Origin: DASYZQ01 sp035946175
GTDB taxonomy: Bacteria > Patescibacteriota > Saccharimonadia > Saccharimonadales > UBA4665
Length of the DNA: 48,256 nucleotides
NCBI GenBank assembly: GCA_035946175.1
Contig: DASYZQ010000005.1
Span: forward strand, 1 to 48,256
Direction: 5' to 3'
Position 1 is the stretch's first letter; each line of letters starts with the position of its first letter. This document shows positions 32,452 through 41,175 of this stretch, piece by piece. Under the pieces are notes generated by a model. The model was not told where the DNA came from, did not search any database, and saw only the letters and a list, made by a program, of their open reading frames with translations. The position numbers were made by a program, and so were the translations under genes.

Positions 32452-33699
32452 ATGGAAAATGACAAACAAGAGCCGTCCCATGACGGTGATGGAGCGAAAG
32501 ATGCTGATAGGCAAACTAGCGGACCCGGCCATGAGTCCTTTACACCGCCTGAAGCTGTCGCCAAGAATGAGGAAACCCTAAATGAGACGAGTACAACTGG
32601 AGCACTCGATAGTTCACCAGTTGGGCCAAAGCACTGGTGGAGACGCATCCACTTAACTAAAAAACAATGGATTATTGTCGGCTTCGTGACAGTAGCCCTT
32701 ATCGGGGTAGGCACCACGACCTATGCTTTGTTACGTAACCCCCCACCAAAACCAGTAGCGCATAAGCAACTTAAGAAGAAGGTGCTCATAACCGCCGTGC
32801 CGACTACCGTGCCGTCCACGCTGACTGGTTTGCCGGTCACCCCAAGCGTCAACCAACGACCGGTTACTGCCGTTATGATAGAGAATAGCACCTTTGCTCG
32901 GCCGCAATCTGGGCTCGATCAGGCTGGCGTCGTGTTCGAAGCAATTGCCGAGGGAGGTATTACCCGCTTTGTGGCGCTATACCAAGATACAACGCCCTCG
33001 TACGTTGGACCAGTGCGTAGCGTACGCCCTTATTATCTACAATGGCTTCTCGGCTTTGATGCAGCAATCGCTCATGTCGGTGGTAGCCCCGAGGCGTTGC
33101 AGGATATTCCAAACTGGAACGTCAAGGACCTGAATCAGTTCTATAACAGCAACTACTTTACACGTATATCCAGCCGTGCTGCACCGCACAATGTCTACAC
33201 TAGCATTGCTCAACTGAATGCTTTGGAAGCCAGTAAGGGCTATACGACTAGCAATTTTACGGGCTTCCCCCGAAAGGCCGATCAACCCAGCAAGACTCCT
33301 GACGCCAAAACCATCAACTTCACACTCTCCGGACCTGACTATAATGCCCAGTATCAGTACGATCCATCGGCGAACGATTATAAGCGCTCTGAGGGTGGGG
33401 CACCACATATGGAAATCAACAGTGCCGGTGTACAAACCCAAATCACGCCAAAGGTTGTTATTGGCATGGTTATGACTTATGGCCTGGAATCGGATGACCT
33501 ACACAGCAGCTACGCGACAATCGGCTCAGGGCCGGTATATATCTTCCAGGACGGTACGGTCACGCAGGGCACCTGGCACAAAACATCCAATACAGCTCAG
33601 ATCACCTTCACTGATAGCAAAGGAGCAACCATCAATCTCAATGCTGGTTACACCTGGTTTACAGCACTTGCCGCAACCAGTGATGTAAGTTACCAATAA
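32452..33699 (+). CDS. membrane-anchored DUF3048 (YerB-like) protein
   Basis: A 415-residue protein. An acidic, low-complexity cytoplasmic N-terminus (about 1-65) is followed by one TM helix (about 72-92, QWIIVGFVTVALIGVGTTTYAL). The DUF3048 domain follows (about 125-410): LTGLPV, RPVTAVMIENSTFARPQSGL, AEGGITRFVALYQ, VGPVRSVRPYYL, AHVGGSPEAL, FYNSNYFTRISSRAAPHNVYTS. The family is widespread on Gram-positive surfaces and its function is not established. A TACAAT (32439-32444) ends seven bases before the ATG. The following kinase gene starts 14 bases after the stop. Confidence 0.8.
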   Translation: MENDKQEPSHDGDGAKDADRQTSGPGHESFTPPEAVAKNEETLNETSTTGALDSSPVGPKHWWRRIHLTKKQWIIVGFVTVALIGVGTTTYALLRNPPPKPVAHKQLKKKVLITAVPTTVPSTLTGLPVTPSVNQRPVTAVMIENSTFARPQSGLDQAGVVFEAIAEGGITRFVALYQDTTPSYVGPVRSVRPYYLQWLLGFDAAIAHVGGSPEALQDIPNWNVKDLNQFYNSNYFTRISSRAAPHNVYTSIAQLNALEASKGYTTSNFTGFPRKADQPSKTPDAKTINFTLSGPDYNAQYQYDPSANDYKRSEGGAPHMEINSAGVQTQITPKVVIGMVMTYGLESDDLHSSYATIGSGPVYIFQDGTVTQGTWHKTSNTAQITFTDSKGATINLNAGYTWFTALAATSDVSYQ

Positions 33700-33713
33700 G
33701 CCAAAGAAAACCT

Positions 33714-35249
33714 ATGGATCATATTCAACGGTTCACCCGCCAACTTCGCGACTACCTGCTAGCCTTACTGGTAATTAACAACTTGGTCATTCTGCTCGAT
33801 TGGTGGATTGTTGAGCAAGTCCTCCATATAACTGGCTACTGGGCGCTTGCAGCGCTGCTCCTCGTACCACTCTTGTCGGTGAGCCTGCTTCCCTGGATCA
33901 GCACCCGCTATCTAGTCCAGCCCACCAAGCTGATCTGGCAGGCGATTCTGCACATAGCGCCGGATACTGCCAATACTGCTGCGCCCGACTTGCAAAAAAG
34001 TCACTTCGGTAAAGATTTAGTCACATACCTAGTTGGGCATATTTACCAAATGGCCAGCATCGTTGAGAATATTGAAAAAACGGCCAATAAGCCTAAAACA
34101 GACTTGACTACTGACTTTGTTGCCAGCAGTCTCCCCCTTCCGTTACTAGTACTCGACCAGCAGGAAACCATTCTGTTCGCCAATAAAGCTATGCTTAATT
34201 ACATCAAAAAGGTGAAAAGCGACGTGGTCGGAAAAAGTCTGTACTCAGTCATTGATATGGCGTTCAGTAGCGAGCACACCTTCGACGATTGGCTGAAAGC
34301 GGCCAAAGCCGACAAGGTAACTGACACTCGAACCTGGGAACGCGTTCGCCTCAACTTGGGCGATTCCCATATTACAAGGCTACTCGACCTTGCTGCCTAC
34401 TACAACAAAAACAACCCAGAGCACTTTGAGACCATGCTCGTCTTCTTTGACCATACCATCCAATACTCTCAGGATGATCAAGCCATGAACTACGTTGCCG
34501 TAGCGGTACATGAGCTACGTACACCGATAACTTTGCTGCGCGGCTATGTTGAGGCCTTCGAGGAAGAGCTAGACGGCAAAGCTACCGGAGAGCTGGCTGA
34601 CTTCATGCAGAAAATGCGGGCTGCTTCTCAACAACTGACTGCATTCGTAGATAACATCCTCAATGTCGCTCGGATTGAAAATGACCAGCTGGCACTGACA
34701 CTACATGAAGGACAATGGCCGGATATCCTGCAATCAGCCGTGGGCGACATGCAGCTGCGGGCCGAGGTACGCGGTATCAAGTTAGAGCTGCAGATCGACA
34801 AAGACCTGCCAACTGTAGCAGCCGATCGGGTTAGTATCTACGAGGTAATCAGTAATCTCATTGACAACGCCATCAAATACAGTGGTACGAGCAAACGCAT
34901 CACCATTCACAGCTATGCAAGTAAGAACGGCGTCGAGACAACGGTACAGGACTTCGGTGTCGGCATACCGATAAGCGCCATGCCCAACCTTTTTGAGAAG
35001 TTTTATCGTAATCACCGTAGTCGTAATCAAATCGGTGGTACTGGCTTAGGCCTATATCTTAGCAAGGCTATCATTGATGCCCATGGCGGCCATATCTGGG
35101 TACACTCCAAGGAAGGAGAGGGAACTACCTTCGGCTTCTCCCTACCAGCCTATAAAGATGTTGCTGCCACGCTCAGAAATCAGGATAATAACGACATCGT
35201 CCGTGGAGCACACGGATGGATTAAGAATCACTCGATGTATAGGAGATAG
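33714..35249 (+). CDS. membrane sensor histidine kinase with PAS domain
   Basis: A 511-residue kinase. Two TM helices (about 13-65) with almost no loop between them are followed by a linker, a PAS-like domain (about 135-250: LPLLVLDQQETILFANKAML), HisKA with VHELRTPITLL (phospho-His near 266), and a HATPase domain with N-box LIDNAIKY, G1 DFGVGIP and G2 GGTGLGLYLSKAI. With so little outside sequence it probably senses the membrane or a cytoplasmic ligand through PAS. The receiver protein gene begins four bases after its stop. Confidence 0.93.
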   Translation: MDHIQRFTRQLRDYLLALLVINNLVILLDWWIVEQVLHITGYWALAALLLVPLLSVSLLPWISTRYLVQPTKLIWQAILHIAPDTANTAAPDLQKSHFGKDLVTYLVGHIYQMASIVENIEKTANKPKTDLTTDFVASSLPLPLLVLDQQETILFANKAMLNYIKKVKSDVVGKSLYSVIDMAFSSEHTFDDWLKAAKADKVTDTRTWERVRLNLGDSHITRLLDLAAYYNKNNPEHFETMLVFFDHTIQYSQDDQAMNYVAVAVHELRTPITLLRGYVEAFEEELDGKATGELADFMQKMRAASQQLTAFVDNILNVARIENDQLALTLHEGQWPDILQSAVGDMQLRAEVRGIKLELQIDKDLPTVAADRVSIYEVISNLIDNAIKYSGTSKRITIHSYASKNGVETTVQDFGVGIPISAMPNLFEKFYRNHRSRNQIGGTGLGLYLSKAIIDAHGGHIWVHSKEGEGTTFGFSLPAYKDVAATLRNQDNNDIVRGAHGWIKNHSMYRR

Positions 35250-35253
35250 CTTT

Positions 35254-35670
35254 ATGGACCCCACTGCACCTATCCCATCACCAAACCCAAACGGCAAGAA
35301 AGTGCTCTGCATTGAAGACGAGCACTTCATTAGCGAGCTGTATGCACGAGCACTGAGCCGAGCCGGCTATGAGACCACTGTAGTGGTCGACGGGCAGAAG
35401 GGCCTCGAACTAGCCCAAACTAACCAATATGACATTATCCTTCTTGACCTCATGATACCGACAATTACCGGCACTGAGGTGCTCCGCCGTTTGCGTGATC
35501 CGAAGCAAACAGCTGCGCTCAAGGCCAAGATCATTGTGACTACCAATCTCGAACAACGTGAGGATGTCCGAGCTGACATCGAGCGGCAGGCTGATGGATA
35601 CATCATTAAAGCGGCAGTGACACCACGTGAACTGGTTGAGTTCCTAAATTCCATCAAGCTATCCGAATAA
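35254..35670 (+). CDS. stand-alone receiver-domain response regulator
   Basis: A 138-residue CheY-type receiver without an output domain. IEDE supplies the acidic pocket, the phospho-Asp is in IILLDLMIP near 64, the Thr in IIVTTN, and the Lys in YIIKAAVTP. Start chosen at ATG 35254 with AGGAGA upstream; the longer frame lies inside the kinase gene. Only four bases separate it from the kinase, its presumed partner. With no DNA-binding domain, its output must be by protein contact, for instance with pili or envelope machinery. Confidence 0.92.
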   Translation: MDPTAPIPSPNPNGKKVLCIEDEHFISELYARALSRAGYETTVVVDGQKGLELAQTNQYDIILLDLMIPTITGTEVLRRLRDPKQTAALKAKIIVTTNLEQREDVRADIERQADGYIIKAAVTPRELVEFLNSIKLSE

Positions 35671-35707
35671 ACCCTTTCCTCTTCAAACCAGTATAATAAA
35701 AGCTACG

Positions 35708-36061
35708 ATGGAGCCGGGAGACGACCAAGACGATAACGCTGTGACCGTACATAGCGGTTTTCCTAATCCAGCAGATGATCGGAGCTTGGGTTCGCTCGAC
35801 CTGCAACAGCTACTTGTCACGAGGCCTATCAGCACTTTTTTGTTCCGTATCCGTGGCCACAATTGGGAGAGTCTAGGTATTTTTGATTCCGACATCGCGA
35901 TCGTTGACCGAACACCATATCCCACACCCAACGATCTCGCTATTTGGTGGGGTGAGCAGGGGGTTTGTAGCATTTCACAATTCCGCGACATACCAAAATC
36001 GGCAACTATTTGGGGAGTTGTTACCGCAATTATTCACCAGTACCGAAAGACCAGACAATGA
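35708..36061 (+). CDS. UmuD-like protein lacking the catalytic dyad
   Basis: A 117-residue protein aligned with UmuD by eye: SGFPNPADD corresponds to CGFPSPAAD at the self-cleavage site, LDLQQLLVTRPISTFLFRI to the next strands, and GIFDSDIAIVDR to GISDGDLLIVD. Where UmuD has the nucleophile in GDSM, this protein has GHNW, so the Ser is Asn. The strand that should carry the Lys (VKKLQ) is missing, and the end WGVVTAIIHQYRK follows directly. It should therefore not self-cleave and would serve as a structural UmuD. It overlaps umuC by ATGA. TATAAT about ten bases upstream of the ATG is the likely -10. Confidence 0.78.
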   Translation: MEPGDDQDDNAVTVHSGFPNPADDRSLGSLDLQQLLVTRPISTFLFRIRGHNWESLGIFDSDIAIVDRTPYPTPNDLAIWWGEQGVCSISQFRDIPKSATIWGVVTAIIHQYRKTRQ

Positions 36062-37350
36062 AACTATTTGCCTTAGTGGACTGCAATAACTTCTTCGTAA
36101 GCTGCGAGCGTGTCTTCCGGCCCGATCTTGAAGATAAACCGGTTGTAGTACTCTCCAGTAATGACGGCTGCGTGGTAGCTCGAAGCAACCAGGCTAAAGC
36201 ACTCGGAATAAAAATGGGGGCTCCAGCTTTTCAGCTACAACAGCTGTTCAATCAAGAAGCCGTCATTCAATTTTCAGCCAATTTTGAACTCTACGGCAAC
36301 ATTAGCCGACGGATCACCGAACTACTACGTGGGATAGCTCCAAGAATCGAAGTTTATTCCGTTGACGAATCATTTATAGATCTCTCGTCCCTTAGTAGCA
36401 CGGACTACCAGCAGTGGGGAACTGTCTTGCGAGCCCGTATTCTGCGGGAAATCGGGGTCCCAGTCTCGATTGGAATTGCGCCCACCAAAACGCTCGCGAA
36501 ACTAGCAGCCGATATCGCCAAGAGGCAGGAGAGCTATGAGGGGGTGTGTATGTTCCCGGACGCTATCCCAGAACCGGTCTTAGCAACTGTGCCGATATGT
36601 GATGTCTGGGGCGTTGGTCGAAAATTAACCCCCAAGCTCCAAGCCGAGGGCATCGGCAGCGCGCTGGCTTTATCTAAATTACGCCCACAGCGTGCTCAGC
36701 AGCTGATGGGTATTCACGGACGCCAAGTCGTCAGTGAGCTGAACGGTGTCAGCTGCTTCCCCCTAGAAAGTAATCGGGCTGCCACCCAAAGCATCATGCG
36801 CAGTCGTACCTTTGGCGAGGATACCGATGAGACCTACGTTATAGAGTCCAGCATCGCCACGCTGGCGGCCCAAGCAGCCTTCGCCCTACGACAAGGCAGC
36901 TTGCTAGCAAAGCAAATCGGGTTGCTACTGACAACCAACCGACACAAACCAGGGTATCGACGGTGGTATCGAGAGGTAATATTATCAACACCTACTAATG
37001 ATACTGGTCTGATCATCAGCCGGCTCGTCAATGAGCTAGAAAGCATTTATACTGGCCAACAGACCTACCACCGACTTGGCATATTTCTGCACGATTTAGT
37101 AGACGAACGTAACTTCCAGACCGACCTGCTTGGCATCAGGGATATAGTCGAACACGACCGCACCCGCTCTCGTATGCGGGCGATTGACCAAATCAACTCT
37201 GTCCATGGTAAAGGAAATATTCGCTACGCCGCCGAGGACTTAAGCAAACGCTGGCGGCCTAAGCAGCAAATGCGCTCTCCACACTACGTCAGTGACTGGA
37301 ATGAGCTACCGATTGCTCAGATATATGAGCGTCCTAAGACAGGGGTCTAA
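36058..37350 (+). CDS. umuC: DNA polymerase V catalytic subunit (UmuC-type Y-family polymerase)
   Basis: A 430-residue translesion polymerase. LVDCNNFFVSCERVF contains the first metal Asp, YSVDESFIDL the second Asp-Glu pair near 104, and SIGIAPTKTLAKLA and the helix-hairpin-helix thumb VWGVGRKLTPKL follow. A little-finger domain and the UmuC-type C-terminus (RYAAEDLSKRWRPKQQMRSP...YTSDW-like) are present. Start is the ATG overlapping the upstream stop; the longer frame is inside the umuD-like gene. SOS-type regulation cannot be confirmed: I see no clear LexA box. Confidence 0.93.
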   Translation: MKLFALVDCNNFFVSCERVFRPDLEDKPVVVLSSNDGCVVARSNQAKALGIKMGAPAFQLQQLFNQEAVIQFSANFELYGNISRRITELLRGIAPRIEVYSVDESFIDLSSLSSTDYQQWGTVLRARILREIGVPVSIGIAPTKTLAKLAADIAKRQESYEGVCMFPDAIPEPVLATVPICDVWGVGRKLTPKLQAEGIGSALALSKLRPQRAQQLMGIHGRQVVSELNGVSCFPLESNRAATQSIMRSRTFGEDTDETYVIESSIATLAAQAAFALRQGSLLAKQIGLLLTTNRHKPGYRRWYREVILSTPTNDTGLIISRLVNELESIYTGQQTYHRLGIFLHDLVDERNFQTDLLGIRDIVEHDRTRSRMRAIDQINSVHGKGNIRYAAEDLSKRWRPKQQMRSPHYVSDWNELPIAQIYERPKTGV

Positions 37351-38222
37351 CGACGTGGATGAGCGCTGATATATTGTCCGGCGGCGGTAAATTCTTCGGG
37401 CGTGCCGCAGTGTAGATACTTGCCCAAGGTACGATAGACTCGGAACGTCTGTCCGGCAGTCAATGCCGCCATGATCGGAAAAGTCAGCTCGTGTTCACCC
37501 GAACGTTTGGTCTGCATTTCTTGGGTTAGATACTCCCAGATACTATTACTGAGGCCGTACCAACTAATATTGGTTGCCAGAATGGGATCCTTCGGAGCAT
37601 CTGCCAAGGCCGGCTTTTCCAGCCACCGCCGGAGATTCCCCTGATCGTCTACGTCGAAGACGCCAAACCGCACTGCTTCTTCCCGGCGCATGGGCGTACC
37701 CACAATAACATGATCAGAGCCAGCTTTCTGCCAGGTCTCTATGGCAAGATTTAGTTCTGAAATAGGCTTTTCATGATACATAAAATTATCTCCAGTCATA
37801 ACGAAGAATTGTTCCTCGCCCTGGAGTGCTTCACGGGCTACAAACGGGGGTACGACTGTGCCATAGGCATCAGGGGGCTGTATGACATATTCATACCTGA
37901 GGCCGTAAGCAGCCCGTCGGGCTTGCTCAATATGTACTAATTCAAGTTTGCCTGATTCTTCATAGCGTTTTATGAGACTATCGTCGATATTCTCAAAATA
38001 GTCCTGCAGTTGCTGTTTACCGCGCTCAGTCGTGACAAATATAATCCGCTCTAGACCAGCCCGTGAGCACTCTTCTATAACCCAGTCGATAAGCAGACGT
38101 GTTTGACTACCGGCATAGATTGGCAACATGTACTTTTCGATGCTCCAAGTAGCGGGCAACATGCGGCTGCCAATACCAGCAACTGATATAACGGCAGTTG
38201 TGACGGATGAGCTTGATAACAT
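37347..38222 (-). CDS. GalU-like sugar-nucleotide (UTP-glucose-1-phosphate) uridylyltransferase
   Basis: A 291-residue nucleotidyltransferase. AVISVAGIGSRMLPATWSIEKYMLPI corresponds to the GalU opening AVIPAAGLGTRFLPATKAIPKEMLPI, with T-to-S and K-to-W changes in the loop. VIEECSRAGLERIIFVTT, MTGDNFM (metal Asp), VGTPM, FGVFDVD and TNISWYGLSNSIWEYL follow in GalU order. Start chosen at ATG 38220-38222 because AAGGAG lies upstream. UDP-glucose would feed the glycopolymer work of enzymes such as the LCP ligase. The loop changes leave the exact nucleotide or sugar open. The 3' end overlaps umuC by four bases, converging. Confidence 0.8.
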   Translation of the reverse strand: MLSSSSVTTAVISVAGIGSRMLPATWSIEKYMLPIYAGSQTRLLIDWVIEECSRAGLERIIFVTTERGKQQLQDYFENIDDSLIKRYEESGKLELVHIEQARRAAYGLRYEYVIQPPDAYGTVVPPFVAREALQGEEQFFVMTGDNFMYHEKPISELNLAIETWQKAGSDHVIVGTPMRREEAVRFGVFDVDDQGNLRRWLEKPALADAPKDPILATNISWYGLSNSIWEYLTQEMQTKRSGEHELTFPIMAALTAGQTFRVYRTLGKYLHCGTPEEFTAAGQYISAHPRR

Positions 38223-38266
38223 ATTTCGACTCCTTATTAGAGAGATGCCTGGGTATAGTAGCACAA

Positions 38267-38289
38267 CCAGACCTTTTCAAAAGGTCTGG
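38267..38289. repeat. perfect hairpin between two minus-strand genes
   Basis: The arms CCAGACCTTTT (38267-38277) and AAAAGGTCTGG (38279-38289) flank a single C. It lies between the GAP-family gene and the GalU-like gene, both on minus. It may end transcription of the former or act as an operator near the -10 (TATACC) of the latter. The T-run inside the stem is suggestive but no clean T-tail follows. Confidence 0.6.
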
Positions 38290-38329
38290 AAGACGAGCAA
38301 GTCAGGGCTAAATAGTCTCAGCATAACAA

Positions 38330-39004
38330 TCAGTCAAATTGCAGGGTCGCCAGTACAAAGAGTAGAGCGCTGAGACCAGCGCTGACAATGATCAATGCCC
38401 AGGTGGCATATCGTTCCAGCAGCATATGGACAGTCCGCAAGATTTCCGTCTTTCTCTGGGTTGGCGCAAGCCAAAAAACGACAACGACCAGTGCTTGTAA
38501 GAAAAGCGCGGCGATTGCATACACGATAACGGCTGTTATAAGTTGTAGCACTGTGAGCTGTAATTGGCCGATCCTTACCATTGCAACTACAAAAACTACA
38601 TCAACAATAGATTGGGCCATTACCAGTAGCGCTCCTAGGGTAAATAATCGATAGTTGCTGAGCCTTAAGGATTCACGCATGCGGGCTGATGGCTCAACGT
38701 CAAGTTTGCCACGCTGTGATTGGATAAAACATGTCAGGGCAATGGCCAGAAGACAAACACCTACCAGCAGCTCTATCGTGGGCAATAACCAATGGCTATC
38801 TCGCTCAAAACGCAGGACCACCCGGCCAAGACCAGCAGCAAATACCACGCCCATGGCCACAAGGGAAGTAAAACTACCACCCAGGAATGCGAAGACACGC
38901 GCATGCGGCCGCTTTTGGACAAGCAGAATAGGCATGACGCCAATACCAACCGGATCAATTGCAGATAAGCCCAAGAGGGCCAGAGCTGTATAAAGGGCAA
39001 TCAC
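38330..39004 (-). CDS. GAP-family (Sap/LysE-like) integral membrane protein
   Basis: A 224-residue membrane protein with six predicted TM helices. The N-terminal GLSAIDPVGIGVMPILL followed by ARVFAFLGGSFTSLVAMGVVF resembles the GAP/Sap family of mycobacterial (glyco)lipid exporters in the LysE superfamily. Start is a GTG. The promoter TTTACC, 17 bp, CATACT (39011-39039) ends six bases upstream, a leaderless arrangement. A central charged loop (QRGKLDVEPSARMRESLR) is probably cytoplasmic. Export of a lipid or small molecule is inference. Confidence 0.7.
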   Translation of the reverse strand: MIALYTALALLGLSAIDPVGIGVMPILLVQKRPHARVFAFLGGSFTSLVAMGVVFAAGLGRVVLRFERDSHWLLPTIELLVGVCLLAIALTCFIQSQRGKLDVEPSARMRESLRLSNYRLFTLGALLVMAQSIVDVVFVVAMVRIGQLQLTVLQLITAVIVYAIAALFLQALVVVVFWLAPTQRKTEILRTVHMLLERYATWALIIVSAGLSALLFVLATLQFD

Positions 39005-39087
39005 TATAGCAGTATGACGCTGAAGTCGTAACCGGTAAAGCCGCCATATGCTTTGCCTACATTGAGGTATGGGATCTATCGACTAGC

Positions 39088-39741
39088 TCAAACCTCTCTT
39101 AGCAATTCTTTAAGATCATCTATCTTGTAGTCGCCTAGTTTACTACGGAAAGGTTGCCCCGCATGAGCGTACAGATATGCCTTGCCGCCTGTTTGTCGAG
39201 CCAGCTCCATATCAGTTGCAGAATCACCAATAACGATAATCTCATCGTAATCTTTTCCCTGGACAAAATCAGTCAGGGCATCATACTTAGTGCGCTTAGC
39301 TTCGCGAGCATGTTGGTTTACGGCAATCGCATTTTGCTCATTGAAGTAGTCGTGCAGCCCCAGGGCATTAATATATACTGGCAGGGATTCAGGTGTCGTG
39401 TTAGAGATAAGCACTTGTTCGTGGTCTTGTGCTATCGCTTGCAGGGTCTCGATTGCATTTCGAGAGGGCTGTATGTGTCGTGCAATAATCGTTACACCTT
39501 CGGGGCTATTGGAGAACGCAAAGCATGCGGCCTGCAACTCGACATGCTTCTCCGCAGACTCTTCCGGCAGAAGAAATTCAAAGTATTGATACCATTTCAA
39601 CCCATAAAGCTGAGACGAGTGATTGTCACTAAACCGCTGCGCGTATCCGTACTTTTCAAGTATCAAATTCGACATTTCGATAGCAGCATTCTCATTGCCT
39701 TGTTCAAGTGTGCCGTGCAAATCCCAGACAAAAAGTTTCAT
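39088..39741 (-). CDS. HAD-superfamily hydrolase with DxHGT motif I
   Basis: A 217-residue HAD-like phosphatase. Motif I is WDLHGTLEQGNE: the nucleophile Asp is present, but the usual second Asp (general acid/base, DxDGT) is His. Motif II is in VLISNTTPES, the motif III Lys in AKRTKYDAL, and motif IV GDSATDMELA. The cap is helical (about 15-95). TATAAT (39749-39754) ends seven bases before the ATG, a leaderless start. The His substitution may lower or redirect phosphatase activity. Substrate unknown. Confidence 0.85.
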   Translation of the reverse strand: MKLFVWDLHGTLEQGNENAAIEMSNLILEKYGYAQRFSDNHSSQLYGLKWYQYFEFLLPEESAEKHVELQAACFAFSNSPEGVTIIARHIQPSRNAIETLQAIAQDHEQVLISNTTPESLPVYINALGLHDYFNEQNAIAVNQHAREAKRTKYDALTDFVQGKDYDEIIVIGDSATDMELARQTGGKAYLYAHAGQPFRSKLGDYKIDDLKELLREV

Positions 39742-39855
39742 ATGAACAATTATATAGGAAATATATAGGAAGGAAGTGAACTCAAAGGAGCAGAGACCCG
39801 CCTAAGTCTACCCCAGCCGCACTGAGCACGCGACACTCGGGTCCAGGCCAGGAAG

Positions 39856-40752
39856 TTACGGAGTAATTCTATTCGGCCCCAGTTGGGAGAGAAAGCTAAT
39901 ACCTATATCAGGACGTGGCTGGTGGCACCTTGGGCAAGCAGTTCCTGGACTGGGTATATTGAGCCACCATCCTTGCACGGTGTTCGGGAAAGTGGCATTG
40001 GCTATATCTAATAATTGCTGTGGTGTAGGATCACCAGCGGTTGGGTTAGTGGATACCCCCGACAAGACGACCACCCGGGGGTTGGCTCTGCGACTGCCCT
40101 GTGCTCGTGATTGGATATGATTGACATACATTGAAACGCTAGCCTGTTCTGATTGAGCCTGGACATCAACAACATCAGCATAAGGAGCTACCTGGACACT
40201 ATAGCTTGATGGAACAGGCGTAGCAATCAACAACAGCCTGTGGGCATGAGCAATTTCATTGGCCCGCTGATAGTAAAAGACTACGTTTTGCCGTTCATTG
40301 CGCGGCGTAAGTTGCCATGGTTCATTATCATAGAGGACGGCCTTGACATATGAAGGTATGGCGCCACTTGATATGCTTCTTGCAAAGGTAGTTTCAGAGG
40401 TAAAGTCACGGGTAGGGATTATGTGCAAGCCTTGCTCCGCTGGGGTCGTCTGGTCAGGGCTGAAACCAGTGACATATAAGATGTCATTGGCTAGCGCAGC
40501 ACGGGCTGACATATTAGCGCTCATCTTATCAAGTACTGTATGACTCATAATCCAGTAACGCTGTGCCTGCGGATGGGGCCTATCCGCAGAAGCCCAAATT
40601 ATTGTCGCAATACCTACTAAAATAACGAGGGCGAAGAACACCACAACGCGGCTCGAGCCGAAAAACCGAAACAGACGATCTATAGCAGTCGGCCGCCCAA
40701 CGGATTGTTTATTGTGATTATTATGTGATAGGGGGCGTGCCTTATTTATCAT
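39856..40752 (-). CDS. anchored extracytoplasmic TIM-barrel-like protein
   Basis: A 298-residue protein. A basic cytoplasmic N-terminus (about 1-35) is followed by a TM helix (about 36-55, VVVFFALVILVGIATIIWA) and a long outside domain. YVKAVLYDNEPWQLTPRNERQN, HRLLLIATPVPS, YADVVDVQAQSEQ, RVVVLSGVST and VQGWWLNIP are alternating strand motifs that look like a glycosidase-type barrel, with acidic residues at strand ends. No GH family is assigned. Two Cys form CPRCHQP near the end. TATACT (40759-40764) ends six bases before the ATG. Possibly a wall or polysaccharide-binding enzyme. Confidence 0.6.
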   Translation of the reverse strand: MINKARPLSHNNHNKQSVGRPTAIDRLFRFFGSSRVVVFFALVILVGIATIIWASADRPHPQAQRYWIMSHTVLDKMSANMSARAALANDILYVTGFSPDQTTPAEQGLHIIPTRDFTSETTFARSISSGAIPSYVKAVLYDNEPWQLTPRNERQNVVFYYQRANEIAHAHRLLLIATPVPSSYSVQVAPYADVVDVQAQSEQASVSMYVNHIQSRAQGSRRANPRVVVLSGVSTNPTAGDPTPQQLLDIANATFPNTVQGWWLNIPSPGTACPRCHQPRPDIGISFLSQLGPNRITP

Positions 40753-41140
40753 TTTTTAAGTATATCAAGCAGTGAAGCTCTCTGCCGTGATAGGTAGTGA
40801 TAGGAGAGAATCGAACTCCAACCTAAGGGAGAAACAAAAAGAAAGGCCTGAGACAATGAAGCGTCGAACTCTTTCATATCTATTATTTCAATTGCTGAGC
40901 CCGACCCACCTCAAATGGAACGTTTTGTATCTAAGTTTGGTGAAACTACACCTTAGGCTGAAAGAATTAGGATATATTGAGCACAACGGCAAGGTTACTG
41001 TAATCGACCAAGCACAAGAGGATAGGGCAGATCATGAAGAGGAAAGATTTCCCAGAAATTCCAAACTTAAAGTCTAACGGGTCCTCCCTAACTTTTGTAC
41101 GACGATACATAATCAACCAGACTACTCAAGGCTAAAGCTA
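40753..41140. other. intergenic region with a doubtful small gene
   Basis: Between the TIM-barrel gene and the toxin-antitoxin promoter. It holds one low-confidence frame (40856-41077). Near 40800-40820 the minus strand has a T-arm-like GGAGTTCGATTCTC, but no acceptor, anticodon arm or CCA goes with it. Nothing else recognised. Confidence 0.3.
40856..41077 (+). CDS. doubtful small hypothetical protein
   Basis: A 73-codon frame from ATG 40856 (a longer frame starts at 40772). The product is basic in the middle and very acidic/charged at the end (EDRADHEEERF). LYLSLVKLHLRLKELGYIEHNGKVTVID could be a helix followed by a beta hairpin, as in a wing. An AAAGG lies about ten bases upstream. No homology recalled; it could be chance. 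Confidence 0.25.
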   Translation: MKRRTLSYLLFQLLSPTHLKWNVLYLSLVKLHLRLKELGYIEHNGKVTVIDQAQEDRADHEEERFPRNSKLKV

Positions 41141-41170
41141 TTGACGATATTAGCTAGAATAGCTAATATC
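41141..41170 (+). promoter_or_regulatory. promoter and operator of the toxin-antitoxin module
   Basis: TTGACG (41141-41146), 17 bp, TAATAT (41164-41169) ends six bases before the antitoxin ATG. A perfect inverted repeat, GATATTAGCTA (41146-41156) / GAA / TAGCTAATATC (41160-41170), fills the whole spacer and covers the -10. That is the expected position of an autorepressor site for a Phd-type antitoxin. Confidence 0.8.
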
Positions 41171-41175
41171 TAATT

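Noticed and set aside
40795..40825. T-arm-like sequence suggesting a tRNA on the minus strand
   Set aside because: No matching acceptor stem, anticodon arm or CCA could be found nearby.
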